A stretch of DNA of 18,393 bases from an uncultured Bacteroidaceae bacterium (lineage in GTDB: Bacteria > Bacteroidota > Bacteroidia > Bacteroidales > Bacteroidaceae), in NCBI GenBank assembly GCA_904502185.1, contig CAJGDX010000039.1:1-18393 (forward strand), read 5' to 3'. The position numbers were made by a program, and so were the translations under genes. Numbering within the stretch: the stretch's first letter is position 1; each line of letters begins with the position of its first letter. The notes under the pieces were generated by a model that ran no database searches, was not told where the DNA came from, and saw nothing but the letters and a program-made list of their open reading frames with translations. Shown here piece by piece: positions 14,036 to 18,393 of this stretch.

Positions 14036-14443
14036 TTAATCCTTTACCACAACACCCTTGTATCCGACAATGGGATTATCGGCCACATGGGAATGGCTGC
14101 CACAATCGTGGTGCCCACAAGCCTCACCCGAATCTTTCACAACACCAGCCAAATAGGCCTCCACCAACTCCACAACGTTGCCGCTGCAACCACGGACAAC
14201 CTTGATGCCATGTTGCGAGAGTTTGTTCAGCGCACCTGCGCCCATACTTCCTGCCAGCATCACCTCGACACCCATCTGTTGCAGGTCGGCAGCAATGCCC
14301 GACTTGCAGCCACAGCCTTGCGGCGAAGGCATATCAGTCTGTTCGGTTATCTTGTTGCCATTGATAGTAAAAATCGTATAGTGGTCGCAATGACCGAAGT
14401 GATTGTCAACCACTCCTTCTCTTGTGGGAACTGCTATTTTCAT
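14036..14443 (-). CDS. NifX/NifB-like dinitrogenase iron-molybdenum cofactor family protein
   Basis: A 135-residue protein of the small NifX/MTH1175-like family, which binds iron-sulfur or other metal clusters. The family start MKIAVPTREGVVDNHFGHCDHYTIF is followed by a Cys pair in PQGCGCKSG (44-46), then MLAGSMGAGALNKL and VVRGCSGNV with Cys86. An unusual tail, GEACGHHDCGSHSH (about 106-119), is rich in Cys and His and looks like an added metal site. No nitrogenase genes are nearby, so a role in nitrogen fixation is not implied. It heads a minus-strand group with the acyltransferase and DUF454 genes, just past a terminator-like hairpin. Confidence 0.88.
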   Translation of the reverse strand: MKIAVPTREGVVDNHFGHCDHYTIFTINGNKITEQTDMPSPQGCGCKSGIAADLQQMGVEVMLAGSMGAGALNKLSQHGIKVVRGCSGNVVELVEAYLAGVVKDSGEACGHHDCGSHSHVADNPIVGYKGVVVKD

Positions 14444-14456
14444 AATTATATACCTT

Positions 14457-14491
14457 AAAAAGTCAAGACCGCCCTGTTTGAAGCAGGGCGG
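14457..14491 (-). terminator. Hairpin terminator after plsC
   Basis: CCGCCCTG (14469-14476) pairs with CAGGGCGG (14484-14491) around a 7-nt loop. On the minus strand it is followed, 7 nt on, by five T residues (complement of 14457-14461). It lies 22 nt past the plsC stop and probably ends the arginine/plsC transcript. The gap before the T-run makes it weaker than the terminator at 2084-2118. Confidence 0.62.
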
Positions 14492-14513
14492 CCGTTATAA
14501 TGTCATGAACTGA

Positions 14514-15245
14514 TTATTCTTCACCAAGAGCCTTTGCAACAGCTGCGCGCGACTCTGTCATAAGATACTCGACATTCTCTTTACCCTTGCCTATAGGTGC
14601 GATAGGCTTCATAATTGTAAGTTTCAACGGAGTCCAGTTTACCAGGAATCCCTTCTTGGGCAAGAAATTATAAGAGCCCTCGATTGCCAACGGAACAACT
14701 GGTACCTGTGCCATATCAGCAATAACAAAAGCGCCCTTCTTGAATTCTCCCAAGTGACCGTCATTAGTGCGTGTGCCCTCGGCAAATATACCCATGGCTG
14801 TTCCACTTCTGAGAATTTTGAGAGCCTTCACCAGAATCTCTTTCTGAGGCGATGTGCGGTTCACAAATATATGACCAGTGTCGTAACAACCCCTGCCGAT
14901 AAAAGGCATCTTGCGCAATGAATCTTTCATCATCCATTTGAAATTGCGGCCAATATATCCGAACATCACAAATACATCCCAAAAGCCCTGATGGTTGGCA
15001 ACAAAGACATAGTTCTGATTAGGGTCGAGATTTTCACGTCCCTCAACTTTTATCGGCAACAGGAAAACCCTGATCATAAATTTAGACCACAGCACAGCAG
15101 GATAGTAGTCACCGCCTTTCACCTTGAGGTACTTACCGAAAAGGCTGATAGAGATTCCTGCAAGCATTGTTGCAATCATCGCTAACGGATACGCTATCAA
15201 GAAATAGAGTACGTAGAAGGGACGAAGAATTTTTACCATATTCAT
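14514..15245 (-). CDS. plsC: 1-acyl-sn-glycerol-3-phosphate acyltransferase (PlsC)
   Basis: A 243-residue membrane-bound acyltransferase that converts lysophosphatidate to phosphatidate in phospholipid synthesis. An N-terminal hydrophobic region (about 10-35) anchors it. The catalytic motif is H85-x4-D90 in NHQGFWD. FAEGTR (154-159) is the glycerol-phosphate binding motif, and VPVVPLAIEG is the fourth conserved block. The length is normal. It is 22 nt downstream of argD and co-directional, so it may be transcribed with the arginine genes although the pathways are unrelated. A second Met at residue 3 leaves a small start uncertainty. Confidence 0.93.
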   Translation of the reverse strand: MNMVKILRPFYVLYFLIAYPLAMIATMLAGISISLFGKYLKVKGGDYYPAVLWSKFMIRVFLLPIKVEGRENLDPNQNYVFVANHQGFWDVFVMFGYIGRNFKWMMKDSLRKMPFIGRGCYDTGHIFVNRTSPQKEILVKALKILRSGTAMGIFAEGTRTNDGHLGEFKKGAFVIADMAQVPVVPLAIEGSYNFLPKKGFLVNWTPLKLTIMKPIAPIGKGKENVEYLMTESRAAVAKALGEE

Positions 15246-15267
15246 AGTTTCTGAATTTATTGACAGT

Positions 15268-16395
15268 TTAGCAATCGAGAACTTTGTGCAAGCGCTCCAT
15301 GAACTGAGCAGCCTGTTCCATGGTAAGGCTCAAAGGAGGCAACAATCGGATTACATTAGTGCCGCTGACACCTGTAAACACATGCTGCTCGAAGAGCAGT
15401 TTTGTACGGATTTCCTTGATAGGCTGTTCGAATTCGATACCAATCATCAATCCCTTGCCGCGAACCTCTTTGATTGCGGGAATCTTCTTGAGTTCTGTCA
15501 TCAGATAATCACCCACCTTGTTTACATTTTCAAGGAGATTCTCATCTTCAATGACATCAAGCACAGCCTGAGCAGCAGAGCATGCAAGATGATTGCCGCC
15601 GAAAGTTGTTCCCAACTGTCCGAAGATGGGAGTAAATTTAGGGCTGATGAGCAGTGCGCCCATGGGGAATCCGTTGGCAATGCCCTTGGCTACGGTGATA
15701 AGGTCGGGACGGATGCCTGCCCACTGGTGAGCAAAGAATTTTCCGCTACGGCCATATCCGCTCTGTATTTCATCGAGCACAAGAACTGTGCCTGTGGCTG
15801 TACAAGCCTCCTGCAACTGCTGCAGGAATTCGGGCTGAGGAACAACAATGCCACCAATACCCTGAATACCTTCGATAATGACAGCAGCAACATCGCCTTT
15901 TGCAAGTTCGGCGCGCACTGCCTCAATGTCGTTCAATGGCAGGTATGTAGTGTGGTTGTTATTGTTGATGGGAGCAATAATCTTTGCATTATCGGTAACC
16001 TCGACAGCCAACGATGTTCGTCCGTGGAAAGACTTCTTGAAAGAAATCACACGTGTACGTCCGTTGGTGAAAGAGGCAAGTTTCAGTGCATTCTCGTTAG
16101 CTTCGGCACCCGAGTTTACAAAAAATGCGCTATAATCCTCGTAACCCGACAGGCGACCAAGTTTTTCGGCAACAGCCTCTTGCAGTTTGTTGATTACCGA
16201 GTTTGAGTAAAAGCCCAGTTTCTGCACCTGAGAACTGATGCACTCGACATAATGGGGATGGGCATGACCAATTGAAATCACAGCATGTCCGCCATAAAGG
16301 TCGAGGTATTCGGTACCTTTGTCGTCCCAAACTTTGCATCCCTCACCCTTTACCACATTAATGTCAAAAAGGGGATATACGTTATATAAATCCAT
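15268..16395 (-). CDS. argD: Acetylornithine/succinylornithine aminotransferase (ArgD)
   Basis: A 375-residue PLP-dependent class III aminotransferase of arginine synthesis that makes the N-acylated ornithine from the semialdehyde and glutamate. VNSGAEANENALKLA (93-107) binds the cofactor phosphate, LVLDEIQSGYGRSG (205-218) carries the Asp that contacts the pyridine nitrogen, and K237 in ITVAKGIANG is the Schiff-base lysine. GTTFGGNHLAC and VIRLLPPL are family blocks. It follows argC by 13 nt. In Bacteroides the pathway is known to run through N-succinyl rather than N-acetyl intermediates, so the physiological product may be N-succinylornithine. The sequence alone does not settle which. Confidence 0.94.
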   Translation of the reverse strand: MDLYNVYPLFDINVVKGEGCKVWDDKGTEYLDLYGGHAVISIGHAHPHYVECISSQVQKLGFYSNSVINKLQEAVAEKLGRLSGYEDYSAFFVNSGAEANENALKLASFTNGRTRVISFKKSFHGRTSLAVEVTDNAKIIAPINNNNHTTYLPLNDIEAVRAELAKGDVAAVIIEGIQGIGGIVVPQPEFLQQLQEACTATGTVLVLDEIQSGYGRSGKFFAHQWAGIRPDLITVAKGIANGFPMGALLISPKFTPIFGQLGTTFGGNHLACSAAQAVLDVIEDENLLENVNKVGDYLMTELKKIPAIKEVRGKGLMIGIEFEQPIKEIRTKLLFEQHVFTGVSGTNVIRLLPPLSLTMEQAAQFMERLHKVLDC

Positions 16396-16408
16396 TGTCT
16401 TCAGAATT

Positions 16409-17377
16409 TTAGAAAGCAGAAGGTTTCAGACGAAGACCAACAGTCTCCTCAAGACCGAAAAGCAGGTTCATATTGTGAACCGCCTGTCCGCTGGCACCCT
16501 TCAGCAGGTTGTCAATAACAGATGTTATAAGCAATTTGTCGCCGTGTTTCTGCAAGTGGATAAGACACTTGTTGGTATTCACCACCTGTTTGAGGTCGAC
16601 AGGTTTTGCCACCACATGTGTAAAAGAATCGCGCTCATAGTAGCTTTCATAAAGCTTGTAGAGTGTATCAATATCAAGGTCGCATTTTACAACCAAAGTA
16701 GCAAATATACCACGTGCAAAGTCGCCACGATATGGTATAAAATCGATAGAGCCATCAAAGTCGGGCTGCAACTGCTTGATACTCTGCATGATTTCGGGCA
16801 CATGCTGATGCTCGAAAGGCTTGTATATGCTCACATTGTTGTTGCGCCAGCTGAAGTGGGTGGTGGTAGAGGGTTTTACACCTGCACCAGTTGAGCCGGT
16901 TATTGCATTCACCGACACATCACCCTTGAGTAAATGCTCTTTTGCCAAAGGCAGAAGGCCAAGCTCGATACATGTTGCGAAACATCCGGGGTTTGCCACA
17001 TAGCGACGCTTGCATGTGTCGCGGCGGTTAAGTTCGGGCAGACCATAGATAAAGTCGTGGTCGTTGCTCTTCAGGCGGAAGTCCATAGAGAGGTCTATAA
17101 CCTTCAGTTCCTCGGGCAACTGCTCGCGGTCGAGGAATTTCTTTGTATCGCCATGAGCTGTACAGAAGTACAGCAAATCGATTTTATCGAAGGGCATTTC
17201 GTCGGTAAAACGAAGGTCTGTCTCGCCCAATAATCCACAATGTACATCGGTTATCAGATTGCCTGCATTGCTGCTGCTGTTAATAAACACTATCTCCACT
17301 TCGGGGTGGTTGAGCAACAGACGGATAAGTTCTCCGGCGGTGTATCCGGCTCCGCCAATGATTCCTACTTTTATCAT
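16409..17377 (-). CDS. argC: N-acyl-gamma-glutamyl-phosphate reductase (ArgC)
   Basis: A 322-residue NADPH-dependent reductase of arginine synthesis that forms N-acyl-glutamate semialdehyde. The N-terminal GGAGYTAGEL (8-17) is the nucleotide-binding signature. YVANPGCFAT holds the catalytic Cys132. STGAGVKPSTTTHFSWRNNNVSIYKPFEHQH includes the conserved His region. The length is that of the short ArgC type. It starts 4 nt after the argG stop and precedes argD by 13 nt, a tight arginine operon. The natural substrate may be the succinylated form if this organism follows the Bacteroides route. Confidence 0.95.
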   Translation of the reverse strand: MIKVGIIGGAGYTAGELIRLLLNHPEVEIVFINSSSNAGNLITDVHCGLLGETDLRFTDEMPFDKIDLLYFCTAHGDTKKFLDREQLPEELKVIDLSMDFRLKSNDHDFIYGLPELNRRDTCKRRYVANPGCFATCIELGLLPLAKEHLLKGDVSVNAITGSTGAGVKPSTTTHFSWRNNNVSIYKPFEHQHVPEIMQSIKQLQPDFDGSIDFIPYRGDFARGIFATLVVKCDLDIDTLYKLYESYYERDSFTHVVAKPVDLKQVVNTNKCLIHLQKHGDKLLITSVIDNLLKGASGQAVHNMNLLFGLEETVGLRLKPSAF

Positions 17378-17381
17378 ATTA

Positions 17382-18393
17382 TCAGATTTTTTCGTCGGGG
17401 TGATTGCTGTGATATACGCGCAAGGGAGTTGAAGTAACTTTTATGAAGCCCTTAGCATCCTCGGCAGTCCATCCCTTCTGTATTTCGCCATACTCGCCGA
17501 ACTTTGTCTTTACAAGGTCGCAGGGTGAGTCTACACCAACTGTAGAGAAGCCTTTGGGGAAGAGCTGAAGGATAGCTGTACCTGTCACATTGCGCTGTGA
17601 ACTTTCGAGCATTGCCTCGACGTCGCGCATCACAGGCTCGAGATACTGGCTCTCGTGCAGGAACATTCCGTACCAGTTGGCAACCTGGTCTTTCCAGTAC
17701 TGCTGCCACTTGCTGAGTGTATATTTCTCGAGGAACTTGTGAGCACCGATGATGAGCATGGGAGCCGCAGCCTCAAAGCCTACACGACCCTTAATACCGA
17801 TGATTGTGTCACCTACGTGCATGTCGCGTCCGATACCGTATGCAGCACCAATCTCCTCAACCTTCTGAATAGCCTTGATGGGATCGTCGAATGTCTCGCC
17901 ATTGACAGCTGTAAGAATACCCTTATCGAATGTAAGTTTCAACTCCTCGCTGCCCTCTTTTGTAATCTGTTTGAGGTATGCGCTTTCAGGCAATCCCTGT
18001 TTAGAATCGAGAATCTCGCCACCACAGATTGATGTACCCCAAATACCTACGTTGTATGAGTACTTCAGCTTTGTGAAATCTGCATAATATCCGTTAGCAT
18101 TGAGATAATCCACCTCTTCCTGACGGCTCAGATTCTTGTCACGAGTAAGAGTTATTATCTCTATTCCCGGTGCAAGCACAAGGAATGTCATATCAAAACG
18201 AATCTGGTCATTACCAGCACCTGTTGAACCGTGAGCAATAGCATCTGCCCCTATTTCCTTTGCGTAGCGTGCAATGGCTATTGCCTGGAAAATGCGCTCG
18301 GATGACACAGAGATTGGATAGCAGTTATTACGGAGTACATTTCCATAAATCATATATTTCAATGACTTTTCATAATACTCTTCCATAACATCA
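17382..18393 (-). CDS. argG: Argininosuccinate synthase (ArgG), 5' end outside window
   Basis: The C-terminal 330-odd residues of the ATP-dependent ligase that joins citrulline and aspartate. Conserved blocks are SVSSERIFQAIAIARYAKEIGADAIAHGSTGAGNDQIRFD, ITLTRDKNLSRQEEVDYL, NVGIWGTSI, IGIKGRVGFEAAAPMLI and TGTAILQLFPKGF. A Met codon at 18386 looks like a start, but the frame stays open to the edge (Asp-Val just before it) and the segment DVMEEYYEKSLKYMIYGN matches an internal ArgG region. The usual protein is about 400 residues, and the N-terminal ATP-binding SGGLDTS loop is missing, so roughly 60-70 residues lie beyond the edge. It is followed by argC after 4 nt. Confidence 0.94.
   Translation of the reverse strand, partial: DVMEEYYEKSLKYMIYGNVLRNNCYPISVSSERIFQAIAIARYAKEIGADAIAHGSTGAGNDQIRFDMTFLVLAPGIEIITLTRDKNLSRQEEVDYLNANGYYADFTKLKYSYNVGIWGTSICGGEILDSKQGLPESAYLKQITKEGSEELKLTFDKGILTAVNGETFDDPIKAIQKVEEIGAAYGIGRDMHVGDTIIGIKGRVGFEAAAPMLIIGAHKFLEKYTLSKWQQYWKDQVANWYGMFLHESQYLEPVMRDVEAMLESSQRNVTGTAILQLFPKGFSTVGVDSPCDLVKTKFGEYGEIQKGWTAEDAKGFIKVTSTPLRVYHSNHPDEKI

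Noticed and set aside
14036..14443. Evidence for nitrogen fixation
   Set aside because: NifX-like folds occur widely in non-fixing anaerobes and no nifHDK or cofactor genes are present here.
15286..16206. 306-codon plus-strand frame opposite argD
   Set aside because: It lies entirely antisense to a well-supported gene, shows no recognisable family, and is Cys-rich in the way reverse-strand shadows often are.
18384..18386. Apparent start codon of argG
   Set aside because: The frame is open to the window edge and the flanking residues match an internal ArgG segment, so this Met is internal and the gene is cut by the window.

Overview
The window looks like a chromosomal segment of a Bacteroidales bacterium (Bacteroides/Prevotella-like). 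Three things point there: gene families typical of that order, an argG-argC-argD cluster, and intergenic promoters matching the Bacteroidota pattern (TTTG at -33, about 20 nt, TAnnTTTG at -7) instead of the sigma70 pattern. Genus or species cannot be fixed from the sequence alone. No tRNA, rRNA, insertion sequence, phage gene or CRISPR array was seen.

Layout. (1) 116-1777, plus strand: a secreted or periplasmic S41 C-terminal processing peptidase with its own near-perfect promoter at 29-59 and a hairpin behind it. (2) 2140-11051, minus strand: a polysaccharide assembly cluster. In transcription order it holds a WecA/TagO-type initiating sugar-phosphate transferase, a Wza-like outer-membrane export lipoprotein, a fused Wzz/Wzc tyrosine autokinase, a CpsB/YwqE-type PHP phosphatase, UDP-glucose dehydrogenase, and rfbA, rfbC and rfbD for dTDP-rhamnose, ending at a strong intrinsic terminator (2084-2118). 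A separate promoter (9903-9934) lies between the initiating transferase and the export/kinase genes. (3) 11359-12468: a cytoplasmic FKBP-type prolyl isomerase (minus) divergent from a small nitroreductase (plus). (4) 12488-14443, minus: a NifX/NifB-like metal-binding protein, an acyltransferase-3 membrane protein and a DUF454/YbaN membrane protein. (5) 14514 to the right edge, minus: argG (its 5' end lies outside the window), argC, argD and plsC, closed by a hairpin at 14469-14491.

How the genes work together. Region 2 supplies activated sugars (UDP-glucuronate, dTDP-rhamnose), the lipid-linked first sugar, chain-length and export machinery, and a tyrosine phosphorylation switch. It has no glycosyltransferases, Wzx flippase or Wzy polymerase, and rfbB is absent, so those functions must be encoded elsewhere. 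The kinase-phosphatase-Ugd order matches the Bacillus subtilis tkmA-ptkA-ptpZ-ugd operon, and the Ugd here keeps the tyrosine (Y71) that Wzc phosphorylates in E. coli. The kinase tail carries ten tyrosines encoded by a 12-nt tandem repeat. These are the most interesting features. I see no wholly new system; most of the window is ordinary housekeeping and cell-surface biosynthesis.
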